DNA of 64,000 bases. It comes from Gaiellasilicea sp963761905 (GTDB lineage: Bacteria > Actinomycetota > Thermoleophilia > Gaiellales > Gaiellaceae). A model generated the notes under the pieces. The model saw only the letters and a program-made list of their open reading frames with translations. It had not been told where the DNA came from and ran no database searches. Shown here piece by piece: positions 37,341-46,174 of the stretch (position 1 is the first letter of the stretch; each line of letters opens with the position of its first letter). The position numbers were made by a program, and so were the translations under genes. The DNA lies in NCBI GenBank assembly GCA_963761905.1, contig CAVXIQ010000005.1, positions 186,001 through 250,000 on the forward strand. The letters are read 5' to 3'.

Positions 37341-38127
37341 ATGAGGATCGCTGTCGCGGCCACGGCGCCGTTCGGCGCGGACGTGCTCGAGCGGCTGACC
37401 GCGCGGCACGAGGTCGTCGCGCTCCTGACGAGACCGGATCGTCCCGCGGGCCGCGGGCGCTCCGTGAGGCCGCCGGCGGCGAAGGTGGTCGCTGAGCGGC
37501 TGGGGATCCAGGTGCTGCAGCCCGAGCGGCCGACGGGCGAGCTCGACCTCGGCGCCGAGACGGTCGTCGTCTGCGCCTACGGGTTGCTGATTCCGGAGAG
37601 CCTGCTCGAGCTGGGGCTCTGGCTGAACGTGCATCCGTCGCTCCTGCCGCGCTGGCGCGGAGCGGCGCCGGTCGAGCGGGCACTGCTGGCCGGCGACACG
37701 GAGACCGGCGTCACGATTCACGAGACGGTCGCGGAGCTCGACGCGGGGCCGATTGCCGCTCAGCGGAGCTTCCCGCTGACGGTCGAGGACGACGCAGGTT
37801 CCGTCTTCGCCCGCTCGGCCGAGCTCGCGGTCGAGCTGCTCGACGAGGTGCTCCCGACGCCGGCGTTCCGGCCCCAGGAGGGCGAGCCGACGTATGCGGC
37901 CAAGATCGGGCCCCGAGGATCGCGAGCTCGACCTCTCGCGACCCGAGGAGAGCCTGAACCGGATTCGCGCCCTCTCGCCTCACATCGGCGCGCGGGCCGA
38001 GCTGCACGGCCGCCGCGTCACGATCTGGCGCGCGCGCCTCGAGGGCGGCGAGCTCGTGCCCGTCGAGGTGCAGCCCGAGGGCAAGCGCACGATGAGCTAC
38101 GACGAGTTCCTCCGCGGCCTCCGATGA
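37341..38127 (+). CDS. fmt: Methionyl-tRNA formyltransferase (one frame break)
   Basis: Formylates initiator Met-tRNA. The catalytic N-terminal domain has VCAYGLLIPESLLELG and the invariant LNVHPSLLPRWRGAAPVERA. The break near 37910 comes in gggccccgagg; afterwards the C-terminal OB-like domain (DRELDLSRPEESLNRIRALS) continues to the stop at 38127, overlapping rsmB ATG. The repaired length of about 262 residues is shorter than the usual 310, the C-terminal domain being compact. Confidence 0.93.
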
Positions 38128-39334
38128 GCGTCGCACCGGCGCGGAAGGCCGCCTACGAGGTGCTGCGCCGCGTCTTCGAGGACGACGCGTACGCCGATCG
38201 GGCGCTCCGCTCTGCCTCGTCGGGGCTCGACGAGCGCGATGTCGCGCTGGCGCGGCGACTCGCGTACGGCGCCGTCCAGCGGGTGCGGACGCTCGACCAC
38301 GCAATCGAGACGCTGGGCAAGCGGCCGGTTCGCAAGCTCGATCCTCCGGTTCGCGCGGCGCTGCGCCTCGGCGCCTACCAGCTCGGCTATCTCGACGGGG
38401 TGCCGCGCTACGCGGCCGTGAACGAATCGGTGGAGCTCGTTCGCCGCGCCCGGCTCGAGCGCGCTGTCCCGTTCACGAACGCCGTGCTCCGCCGCGTCGG
38501 CGAGGGGATCCGCCCGCTCCTCGAGCGCTCCCCGAGGGCCCGCTCAAGCACTCGTATCCGGACTGGATCTGGGAGCTCTGGCGTCGCGACCTCGGCGAGG
38601 ACGACGCGCTCGCTCTGATGCGCGCGCAGAACGAGCCGCCACCTGTCGTCGTCAGACACGTCCGGGGCCAGCCCCCGGACGGGGCCGAAGCGGACATCCC
38701 GGGCGCCTACCGCGTCGAGCGGCTCGACGCCGAGGCGTTCGCGCGCGGCGAGGTGTGGCCGCAGAGCGTCGGCTCGCAGCTCGCCGGCCTTTGCGTCGGC
38801 TCGAAGCAGGGCGAGCGCACGCTCGACCTCTGCGCTGCGCCGGGCGGCAAGGCGACGATGCTCGCCGGCGAGGTCGTCGCCGTCGAGGCGAACGAGGCGC
38901 GCGCGGGGGAGCTCGTCGAGAACGTCCGCCGTCTGGGTGCGACCAACGTGCGCGTTCTCCAGGCGGACGGCCGCGCGCTCCCGGCCGACCTCGAGGGGTT
39001 CGACCGCGCGCTCGTCGACGCACCGTGCTCAGGCCTCGGCGTCCTCGCCGCGCGGCCCGACCTGCGCTGGCGCTCCCAGCCGCTGCCGGGGCTGCAGCTC
39101 GAGCTCCTGCTCGCCGCCGCCGAGCGCGTCCGGCCCGGGGGCACCGTCGTCTACTCGGTCTGCACGATCAACGCCGACGAGTCGGAAGCCGTCATCGAGG
39201 CGTCCGGTCTCCGAGTCGAGCCAATCGAGGAGTGGCCGCAGTACCGCCACCCGCGCCGACCCGAGTTCCTCCAGACCTATCCGCATCGCGACGACACGAG
39301 CGGCTTCTTCGTCGCCCGGCTTAGGATCGACTGA
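38124..39334 (+). CDS. rsmB: 16S rRNA (cytosine-5)-methyltransferase RsmB (one frame break)
   Basis: Methylates C967 of 16S rRNA, about 403 residues. The N-terminal NusB-like RNA-binding domain starts ARKAAYEVLRRVFEDDAYAD. The SAM domain has LDLCAAPGGKA (motif I), DAPCSGLG with catalytic Cys (motif IV) and YSVCTI with the second Cys (motif VI). A break near 38535 in ccccgagggcccg separates the domains. The stop TGA at 39332-39334 overlaps the rpe ATG by one base. Confidence 0.94.
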
Positions 39335-40005
39335 TGGTGTGGGACGACGTGCGGACCGCCGAGATCGAGCCATCGCTCTACGCCGCCGACTTCGCGCGGC
39401 TCGGCGAGCAGATCGAAGCGCTCCTCGCAGCAGGCGCCCGCGTCTTCCACTTCGACGTCGGCGACGGCCACTTCGTCCCGCCGGTGACGATCGGGCCCGT
39501 CGTGCTCCGCTCGATCGCGCCGCTGATCCACGAGCGCGGCGGCAGCATCGACTGCCACCTGATGGTCGAGAACCCGGCGCACCATTTTCCGGAGCTCGCC
39601 GAGTCGGGCGCCGACACCGTCACCTTCCACGTCGAGGCCGTGGAGGACCCGAGCGTCGAGATCGCCCGCGCGCGCGAGCTCGGGCTCGGTGTCGGAATCG
39701 CCTTCAACCCCGGCACGGAGGTCGAGCCGGCAGCGGCCGCGGCAAATCTGGGCGCGGATCTCTGCCTCTGCATGTCGATCGTCCCGGGCTATTCGGGACA
39801 GGAGCTGCTGCCGGACGCCTACGCCCGAATCGAGCGCCTGCGCTCGCTCGTCGACTGCCACGTCCAGGTCGACGGCGGCGTCAAGCGGGAGAACGTCGAG
39901 GCAGTTCGGGCCGCCGGAGCCGACCTGATCGTCGTCGGCAGCGGGATCTTTGCCGCCGACGACCTCGAGGCCGCCTACCGCGGCCTCGCCGAAGCGATCA
40001 CGTGA
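39334..40005 (+). CDS. rpe: Ribulose-phosphate 3-epimerase
   Basis: TIM-barrel epimerase interconverting ribulose 5-phosphate and xylulose 5-phosphate, 223 residues. Metal-ligand positions are at HFDVGDGHFVPP, DCHLM, and QVDGGV near the phosphate-binding GSGIF loop. The first block has Gly where most Rpe proteins have Met (DVMDG), a possible hint of altered specificity. Its position next to the rib genes makes sense because RibB consumes ribulose 5-phosphate. Confidence 0.93.
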   Translation: MVWDDVRTAEIEPSLYAADFARLGEQIEALLAAGARVFHFDVGDGHFVPPVTIGPVVLRSIAPLIHERGGSIDCHLMVENPAHHFPELAESGADTVTFHVEAVEDPSVEIARARELGLGVGIAFNPGTEVEPAAAAANLGADLCLCMSIVPGYSGQELLPDAYARIERLRSLVDCHVQVDGGVKRENVEAVRAAGADLIVVGSGIFAADDLEAAYRGLAEAIT

Positions 40006-40939
40006 GCGTCCAGCGGGCGCTCGACGTCGCCGCCGAAGCCGCCGGCCGGGGCTATCCGAAGCCGACGATCGGCGCCGTCCTCGTCAGCGACGGTGCAGGT
40101 CGTCGGCGAGGGCGCGACCGAGGAAGGCGGCCGCCACGGGGAGGTCGTCGCGCTGGCGGAGGCAGGCGAGCGGGCGCGCGACGCGACGCTCTACGTGACC
40201 ATGGAGCCGTGCGCGCACCACGGGTCGACGCCGCCCTGCGTGGACGCGATCGTCGCCGCGGGCGTCTCGAAGGTCGTCGCGGCCTCGCTCGATCCGAATC
40301 CCGAGGCGGCAGGCGGCCTCGAGACGGCTGCGCGAAGCGGGCGTCGTCGTCGAGCTGGACGATCGGTTCGAGGCGCGGCGCCAGAACGAGGCATGGCGGC
40401 GCTGGATCGCGAGCGGGCGGCCGTTCGTCACCTACAAGGCCGCCGTCACGCTGGACGGCCGCCTCACCGTGCCGGGCTCGCGCTGGGTCTCCGGCGAGGA
40501 ATCGCGCCTGCTCGTGCACGAGCTGCGCGCGGCCTCGGACGCGGTGGCCGTCGGGATGGGAACCGTTCGGCTGGAGAACCCGCGGCTCGACGCGCGGGAC
40601 GTTCCGGTCACCCGCCAGCCGCGCCGGCTCGCGTTCGGCGGCGGCCCGCTCCCGGAGGGCTCGGAGCTCGAGCTCCGTTCGGCGTCGCTCGAGGAGGAGC
40701 TCCGCGCGCTCGGCGCCGACGGCGTCCAGTCGCTTCTCCTCGAAGGAGGGCCGACCCTCGCCGGCGCGTTCCTCCGCGCCGACCTCGTCGACAAGCTGCT
40801 GCTGTTCGTCGCGCCGACGCTCGCCGGCGCCGGGCCCGGGCTCCTCGACCGGCTCGAGCTCCCACGCGCCCTCACCCGGCTGACGGCGCGGCCGGTCGGA
40901 GCGGATCTGCTCGTCGAGGCGTATCTCCACGAGCCGTAG
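40002..40939 (+). CDS. ribD: Riboflavin biosynthesis deaminase/reductase (two frame breaks)
   Basis: Bifunctional enzyme of the second and third riboflavin steps, about 312 residues. The deaminase domain has GRHGEVVAL (HGE instead of the usual HAE at the zinc/catalytic site) and EPCAHHGSTPPC with zinc cysteines. Breaks fall near 40092 and 40318. The reductase domain (YKAAVTLDGRL, then GMGTVRLENPRLDA) ends with a GGPTLAGAFL motif. GTG 40002 overlaps the stop of rpe. Confidence 0.92.
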
Positions 40940-40942
40940 AGT
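40937..40942 (+). promoter_or_regulatory. Possible -10 element of ribE
   Basis: TAGAGT, seven bases before the ATG at 40950, overlapping the ribD stop (TAG). No FMN riboswitch is visible in or before the rib genes, so regulation must differ. Confidence 0.35.
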
Positions 40943-40949
40943 TGACGAC

Positions 40950-41517
40950 ATGTTCACGGGGCTCGTGCGAGAGATCGGCCGTGTCGCCTCGTTCGACGGC
41001 AGCAGGATCGTCGTCGAGTGCGCGACGGCCGCCGCGATCGGCGACTCCGTCGCGCTCGACGGCGTCTGCCTGACGGTGGTCGACGCAGACACGAGCTCGC
41101 TCTCGTTCGACGCGGTGCCCGAGACGCTCGCGCGCGTCAAGCCCTTTCGGCGAGCGCGTCAACGTCGAGCCGGCGCTGCGCGCAGGCGAGCCGCTCGGCG
41201 GCCACTACGTCCAGGGGCACGTCGACGGCGTCGGCACGGTCGTCAGCGTGCACGCCGAAGGCGACGGCGCCAGGATCGCGATCGACGCGCCCGTCGACCT
41301 CCGCCGCTACTGCGTCGAGAAGGGCTCGATCGCGGTCGACGGCGTCTCGCTCACGATCGCCTCGCTCAGCGACGACGGCTTCGAGGTCGCGCTGATCCCG
41401 CACACGCTCGGGGCGACGACGCTGGGCGAGCTCGCGCCCGGCGACCACGTCAACCTCGAGGCCGACGTGCTCGCCAAGTACGTCGAGCGACTGCTCGCGG
41501 CTACGATCCGCGCATGA
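40950..41517 (+). CDS. ribE: Riboflavin synthase alpha chain (one frame break)
   Basis: Last step of riboflavin synthesis, about 189 residues with two lumazine-synthase-like barrel repeats. The start MFTGLVREIGRVAS is diagnostic, followed by GVCLTVV in barrel one. After a break near 41148 the second barrel has GHYVQGHVDGVGTVV and GVSLTIA. The stop overlaps the ribBA ATG (ATGA). It works with RibH at 42779. Confidence 0.93.
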
Positions 41518-42782
41518 CCGCGATCCCCCTGGAGAGCAGCCCGTTCGCCACCATCGAAGAGGCGATCGAGGACATCCGCCGGGGCAAGTTCGTCGTCGTC
41601 GTGGACGACGAGGATCGCGAGAACGAGGGCGACCTGACGATCGCAGCGCAGTTCACGACGCCGGAGGCGGTCAACTTCATGGTCACCCACGCGCGCGGGC
41701 TCGTCTGCCTCTGCCTCACCGAGGAGCGCTGCGACGAGCTCGGTCTTCGCCAGATGACCGAGCAGAACGAGACGCCGTTCGGGACGGCGTTCACGGTCTC
41801 GGTCGAAGCGCGCGAGGGCGTCTCGACCGGGATCTCGGCGCACGACCGTTCCCGCACGATCCAGGTCGCGATCGACCCCACCTCGAAGCCCGCCGACCTC
41901 GTCCAGCCCGGCCACGTGTTCCCGTTGCGGGCTCGCGACGGCGGCGTCCTCCAGCGCTCCGGCCAGACCGAGGCCGCGGTCGACCTCGCGCGGCTCGCCG
42001 GTCTGAATCCCGCCGGCGTCGTCTGCGAGATCATGAAAGAGGACGGGACGATGGCCCGCGTGCCCGACCTGATCCCGTACTGCAAGGGGCACGGGCTCAA
42101 GATGGTCACCGTCGCCGACCTGATCGAGTACCGGCGCCGTCACGAGCGCCTCGTGGAGCGGACGACCACCGTCCGGCTGCCGACCGCCCACGGCGAGTTC
42201 ACCGCCGTCGCCTTCCGCGAGACGCTGACCGGCAAGAACCACATCGCGCTCGTCAAGGGCGATGTCGCGGGCGCCGACAACGTGCTCGTCCGCGTCCACT
42301 CCGAGTGCCTCACCGGCGACGTCTTCCACTCGCTTCGCTGCGACTGCGGCGAGCAGCTCGAGCTCGCGCTCGCCAGGATCGAGGCCGAGGGCGCCGGCGT
42401 CCTCCTCTATCTCTCCCAGGAGGGCCGTGGAATCGGCCTGCTGAACAAGCTGAAGGCGTACGAGCTCCAGGAGCAGGGGCTCGACACCGTCGAGGCGAAC
42501 CTCCGGCTCGGCTTCGCGGCGGATCAGCGCGAGTACGGGATCGGCTCGCAGATCCTCTCGGACCTCGGGCTGACGACGATCCGCGTGCTCACGAACAATC
42601 CGAAGAAGATCTCGGGGATCGCGGGCTTCGGGCTCGAGGTCGTCGAGCAGGTGCCGATCGAGGTGCCGCCGAACGTGGAGAACGTGAGCTATCTCGACTC
42701 CAAGCGCGACAAGCTCGGGCACAAGCTCCACCACCAGGACCTCCGCTTCGACAGCGAGGCGTCCTCGGGGGTGGAGGAGTGA
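41514..42782 (+). CDS. ribBA: Bifunctional DHBP synthase / GTP cyclohydrolase II
   Basis: Intact fusion of 422 residues. The RibB half (residues about 1-210) has DDEDRENEGDL and SAHDRSRTI and makes 3,4-dihydroxy-2-butanone 4-phosphate from ribulose 5-phosphate. The RibA half has SECLTGDVFHSLRCDCGEQL with three zinc-binding Cys and QEGRGIGL, and opens GTP. These are the two entry points of the pathway. ATG 41514 overlaps the ribE stop. Confidence 0.97.
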   Translation: MTAIPLESSPFATIEEAIEDIRRGKFVVVVDDEDRENEGDLTIAAQFTTPEAVNFMVTHARGLVCLCLTEERCDELGLRQMTEQNETPFGTAFTVSVEAREGVSTGISAHDRSRTIQVAIDPTSKPADLVQPGHVFPLRARDGGVLQRSGQTEAAVDLARLAGLNPAGVVCEIMKEDGTMARVPDLIPYCKGHGLKMVTVADLIEYRRRHERLVERTTTVRLPTAHGEFTAVAFRETLTGKNHIALVKGDVAGADNVLVRVHSECLTGDVFHSLRCDCGEQLELALARIEAEGAGVLLYLSQEGRGIGLLNKLKAYELQEQGLDTVEANLRLGFAADQREYGIGSQILSDLGLTTIRVLTNNPKKISGIAGFGLEVVEQVPIEVPPNVENVSYLDSKRDKLGHKLHHQDLRFDSEASSGVEE

Positions 42783-43470
42783 GCGGCGCCGACGAGACGG
42801 AGCGCCCCGAGGACGACGAGCGGCTCGAGGACGACGAGCGCCTCGAGGACGACGAGCCGAGGACGGCGACCGTGAGGCGTGGCCCGAGACGCCCGCCGAC
42901 CCGGGCGAAGGTGAGCCCGTCGAGGAGGTCGTCGTCAGCGAGCACTCCGTCAGCGAGGACGCCGTCAGCGAGCATGCCGCCGGCGAGTTCGCGGTTCCCG
43001 AGGGCTACGGCGTCCTCGAGGGTGCGCCGAACGGCGCGCGACGGTCGGTCGGGATCGTCGTCAGCCGCTTCAACGGCGCCGTCACCGGCAAGCTGCTCGA
43101 GGGGGCGCTCGCCGAGCTCGAGACCGCCGGCGTCGGCCGCGAGTCGATCACCGTGATGCCCGTGCCCGGCGCGTTCGAGCTCCCGCTCGCCGCGATGGCG
43201 CTCGCGAAGACGCGCCGCTACGCATGCATCGTCGCGCTCGGCTGCGTGATCCGCGGCGACACGCCGCACTTCGACTTCGTCGCGGGCGAGGCTGCGAGCG
43301 GGCTCCAGCTCGCAGCGCTGGAGACCGGCGTGCCGGTGTCTTTCGGCGTCCTGACGCTTGAGGAAGCGGGCCAGGCGGACGACCGGCTCGAGAAGGGCGC
43401 CGAGGCGGTGCGAACGGGCCTCGAGATGGCCGACGTCTTCGCCCAGCTCCGCGCTGCTGCTGCTCGCTAG
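42779..43470 (+). CDS. ribH: Lumazine synthase with acidic N-terminal extension (one frame break)
   Basis: 6,7-dimethyl-8-ribityllumazine synthase. The catalytic domain begins near 43036 (SVGIVVSRFNGAVTGKLLEG) with the conserved PGAFELPLAA and GCVIRGDTPHFDFV blocks. Upstream, GTG 42779 overlaps the ribBA stop and opens about 85 extra residues that are strongly acidic and repetitive (PEDDERLEDDERLEDDE, later SEHSVSEDAVSEHAAGE). A frame break near 42865 joins the two parts. Lumazine synthase is usually about 155 residues and forms pentamers or 60-mer shells; the tail is not explained by catalysis. Confidence 0.9.
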
Positions 43471-43479
43471 GGCTTCGGC

Positions 43480-43485
43480 TACACT
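43480..43485 (+). promoter_or_regulatory. -10-like element in rpmB leader
   Basis: TACACT, nine bases before the ATG at 43495. It is embedded in GCTACACTCCGC, a 12-base string repeated in front of rpmF (61691-61702). Confidence 0.5.
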
Positions 43486-43494
43486 CCGCGGCCG

Positions 43495-43686
43495 ATGTCC
43501 AAGGTCTGCTCAGTCTGCGGCAAGAAGCCGTCGTTCGGGAACAATCGGAGCCACTCGATGGTCGCGACGCGCCGTCGCTTCGACCCGAACCTGCAGAAGA
43601 TCCGGATCTTCGTCAAGGGCGTCAAGACGCGGGCCTACGTCTGCACCCGTTGTCTCAAGGCCGGCAAGATCCAGAAAGCCGTCTAA
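43495..43686 (+). CDS. rpmB: 50S ribosomal protein L28
   Basis: A 63-residue L28. The N-terminal pair CSVCGKKPSFGNN and the later CTRC make four cysteines, the zinc-binding (C+) form. NRSHSMVATRRRFDPNLQ is the typical rRNA-binding core. It lies between ribH and a terminator, and the adjacent leaf is the Asp23-fakA-recG group, an order seen in many Gram-positives. Confidence 0.97.
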   Translation: MSKVCSVCGKKPSFGNNRSHSMVATRRRFDPNLQKIRIFVKGVKTRAYVCTRCLKAGKIQKAV

Positions 43687-43712
43687 CCGCCCCCGAATCT
43701 GCGGTTCGATCG

Positions 43713-43740
43713 AGTCCCGCCGCGAGCGGGACTTTGTGTT
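43713..43740 (+). terminator. Rho-independent terminator after rpmB
   Basis: Perfect 8-bp stem AGTCCCGC (43713-43720) and GCGGGACT (43726-43733) with loop CGCGA, followed by TTTGTGTT. It ends the rib/rpmB transcription unit before the Asp23-family gene. Confidence 0.8.
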
Positions 43741-43778
43741 CATTGCGCACAAGCAACCCTTCCGACGGGCGGCCCGTC

Positions 43779-43784
43779 TAAAGT
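43779..43784 (+). promoter_or_regulatory. -10 element of the Asp23-fakA operon
   Basis: TAAAGT, six bases before the GTG at 43791; leaderless arrangement. Confidence 0.5.
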
Positions 43785-43790
43785 CGCGGC

Positions 43791-44144
43791 GTGGAACGCG
43801 GGCATCTCACCGGCCAGTCCAGCCTCGGTCGGATCACGATCGCGAGCGACGCGGTCGCCCAGATCGTCGGGCACACGGCGGCCGAGTGCTACGGCGTCGT
43901 CGGGATGGCGGGCAAGGGGCTGAAGCGCCTCCTCGCGCGCGACCGCCTGACGCAGGGAATCGAGGTCTCGACCCGTGACGGCGGCCTCGCGCTCGACCTC
44001 TACGTGATCGTCGAGTACGGCCTCAATCTCGCGGAGGTCGCCGCCACGATTCGCTCGCGCGTCGCCTACGAGGTCGAGCGGCTGACGGGCCTCACCGTCG
44101 CGGCGGTCGAGGTTCACATCCAAGACGTGCGGAGATCGGCGTGA
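43791..44144 (+). CDS. Asp23/Gls24 family protein
   Basis: A 117-residue envelope-stress type protein. LGRITIASDAVAQIVGHTAA at the N-terminus and the conserved YGVVGMAGKG are typical of the family, as is LYVIVEYGLNLAEVAATIRS. Family members associate with the membrane and cell-wall stress, and one usually lies directly upstream of the DAK-type fatty acid kinase, as here. GTG 43791; the stop overlaps fakA. Confidence 0.9.
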   Translation: MERGHLTGQSSLGRITIASDAVAQIVGHTAAECYGVVGMAGKGLKRLLARDRLTQGIEVSTRDGGLALDLYVIVEYGLNLAEVAATIRSRVAYEVERLTGLTVAAVEVHIQDVRRSA

Positions 44145-45776
44145 CAGAGCTGGAGCGCGCCAGGGAGCTGGCGCGCGGGTCGCTGGCGACGCTCGAGGCG
44201 AACCGCCGCCGGATCGACGACCTGAACGTCTATCCCGTCCCGGACGGCGACACGGGAACCAACCTGACCCTCACCGCGCAGGCGATCGTCGAGTCGCTGG
44301 AAGCCTCGACCGCAGCCGACCGCGCGGCCGTGGCGAAGGAGCTGACGCGCGCCGCGCTGATGGGCGCGCGGGGAAACTCGGGGGTGATCTTCTCCCAGAT
44401 CGTCCGCGGTGCCGCAGAGGTGCTGGGCGAGCCGGGAACGATCGATGCGACCCGGATCTGCCGCGCCTTCCGCGGCGCGAGCGATGCCGCCTATCGCGCT
44501 GTGCGCCGACCCGTCGAGGGAACGATGCTGTCCGTGATCCGGGAGCTCGCCGAGGAGGGGGAGAACCCGACCCACTCCGGCCTGCCGGTTCTCGAGCTCT
44601 TCCGCGTGCTCGTCGCGCGCGGCGAGAAGGCGCTCGCCCGCACGCCCGAGCAGCTGGCCGTGCTCCGCGAGGCGGGTGTCGTCGATGCCGGCGGCGCCGG
44701 CTTGCTCGAGATCGTGCGCGGCATCTCGGCGACCCTCGCCGGCGAGCCCGTGCCGGAGGTGCCCGCAGAGGATGCCCACGAAGCGGGGATCGACGCGATC
44801 CACCAGGAGCTCTCGGCCTTCCGCTACTGCACGGTCTTCGTCGTCGAGGGCGACGAGCTCGATGCCGACGCGCTCGAGACGGAGCTCGAGCAGCTCGGTG
44901 ACTCCCTGCTCGTCGTCGGCGACAGGACGGCGCTCAAGATCCATGTCCACACGGACGAGCCGGGAGCCGCGCTGGCGCTCGCGACGGCGCTCGGCACGAT
45001 CGAGGGCGTCGAGATCGCGAACATGCACAAGCAGACGGACGAGCGCTCGGGGCGGATCCTCGCAATCGGTGCTCGACACTGGGCTCGACAGAGCGCGGGA
45101 CGGTGCTCCCGACCTCGGCCTGATCCTCGAGACCGGCGTCGTCGCCGTCGTTCCAGGCGTGGGCAACCGGCGGCTCTTCGAGAGCTACGGAGCGACCCGC
45201 GTGATCGAGGGCGGTCAGACGATGAACCCCTCGACCGAGGACATCGTCAAGGCGATCGAGGCCACGCCCGCAACCGAGGTCCTCGTGCTGCCGAACAACT
45301 CGAACGTGATCCTCTCGGCCGAGCAAGCGGCGAAGCTGGCGACGAAGCCCGTGCGCGTGATTCCGTCCCGCTCGGTTCAGGCCGGGCTCGCGGCGATCGT
45401 CCGCTACCTGCCCTCGCTCGGCGCCGCCGAGAACGAGACCGCCATGGTGGAGGCGCTCGCGCAGGTGGCGACGGGCGAGGTGACGATCGCCTCCCGCGAC
45501 GTCGAGCTGGACGGCGTCGACGTCCGCAAGGGCGCGTTTCTCGGACTGGCTGGCGGTGAGGCCGTCGCCTCGTCGGCCGACTTCGACGAGGTTGCGTTCG
45601 CGGTCGTCGAACGGTTGCTCGGCCCGGGGCGTGAGGTGCTGACGATCCTCACCGGCGCCGACGAGCCCGAGCTGGCCGGGATCATCCGACGTCTCGAGCA
45701 GAGCCATCCGGAGGTCGAGCTCGACGTCCAGCCGGGCGGGCAGCCGCACTATCCGCTCCTGCTCGCGGCCGAATAG
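44141..45776 (+). CDS. fakA: Fatty acid kinase subunit FakA (DAK2 domain; one frame break)
   Basis: ATP-binding subunit of the fatty acid kinase, about 545 residues. The DAK nucleotide site is NVYPVPDGDTGTNLTLTAQ (residues about 29-47), with GARGNSGVIFSQI and DAGGAGLLEIV following. The break near 45068 is followed by the C-terminal DegV-like EDD region (from SVLDTGLDRARDGA). FakA phosphorylates fatty acids carried by FakB (DegV family), encoded two genes downstream. The product acyl phosphate can feed the PlsX/PlsC pathway, also in this window. Confidence 0.92.
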
Positions 45777-45781
45777 ACGCC

Positions 45782-46174
45782 ATGACGACGCCGATCCGGA
45801 TCCTGCTCGTGGAAGACAACGACGTCTTCCGGCAGGCGCTCGAGCTGCTCCTGGGGCTCGAGGCCGGCCTCGAGGTCGTGGGCGCGGTGACAGACGGAAC
45901 CGCGGTCGTGGCCGCATGTGAGACGCTCGCCCCGGATGTGGTCGTGATGGATTTCCGCCTGCCCGGAATGGACGGCGTCGAGGCGACGGCGGCGCTCCAG
46001 GCGGCGCGCCCCGAGATCGCGGTCGTCTGCCTCACGGCGTCGGCGAGTCCCCGCGAGCTCGAGGCGCTCGCCCAGGCAGGGGTCGTCACCTGCCTTCGGA
46101 AGGATCAGTCGCTCGACGAGATCGTCGGCGCGGTGCGCGCGGCGGCGCGGCCGGCGACGGGAGCGCCCACGTGA
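45782..46174 (+). CDS. Stand-alone response-regulator receiver domain
   Basis: A 130-residue CheY-like receiver without an output domain. Acidic pocket EDN (residues 11-13), phosphoacceptor Asp57 in VVMDFRLPGMDG, Thr near residue 85 (LTASASP) and Lys near residue 109 (LRKDQS) are all in place, so it should be phosphorylatable. It lies five bases after fakA and its stop overlaps the GTG of the DegV gene, so it is cotranscribed with both kinase subunits. No histidine kinase gene is in the window. Confidence 0.92.
   Translation: MTTPIRILLVEDNDVFRQALELLLGLEAGLEVVGAVTDGTAVVAACETLAPDVVVMDFRLPGMDGVEATAALQAARPEIAVVCLTASASPRELEALAQAGVVTCLRKDQSLDEIVGAVRAAARPATGAPT

Noticed and set aside
39950..40960. 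FMN riboswitch controlling rib genes
   Set aside because: Genes overlap with no leader; no RFN-like conserved string was recognised.
42800..42860. Short direct repeats in the ribH leader as a CRISPR or tandem-repeat array
   Set aside because: The repeats (gaggacgacgagcg units) are coding, in-frame acidic residues and only two to three units long.
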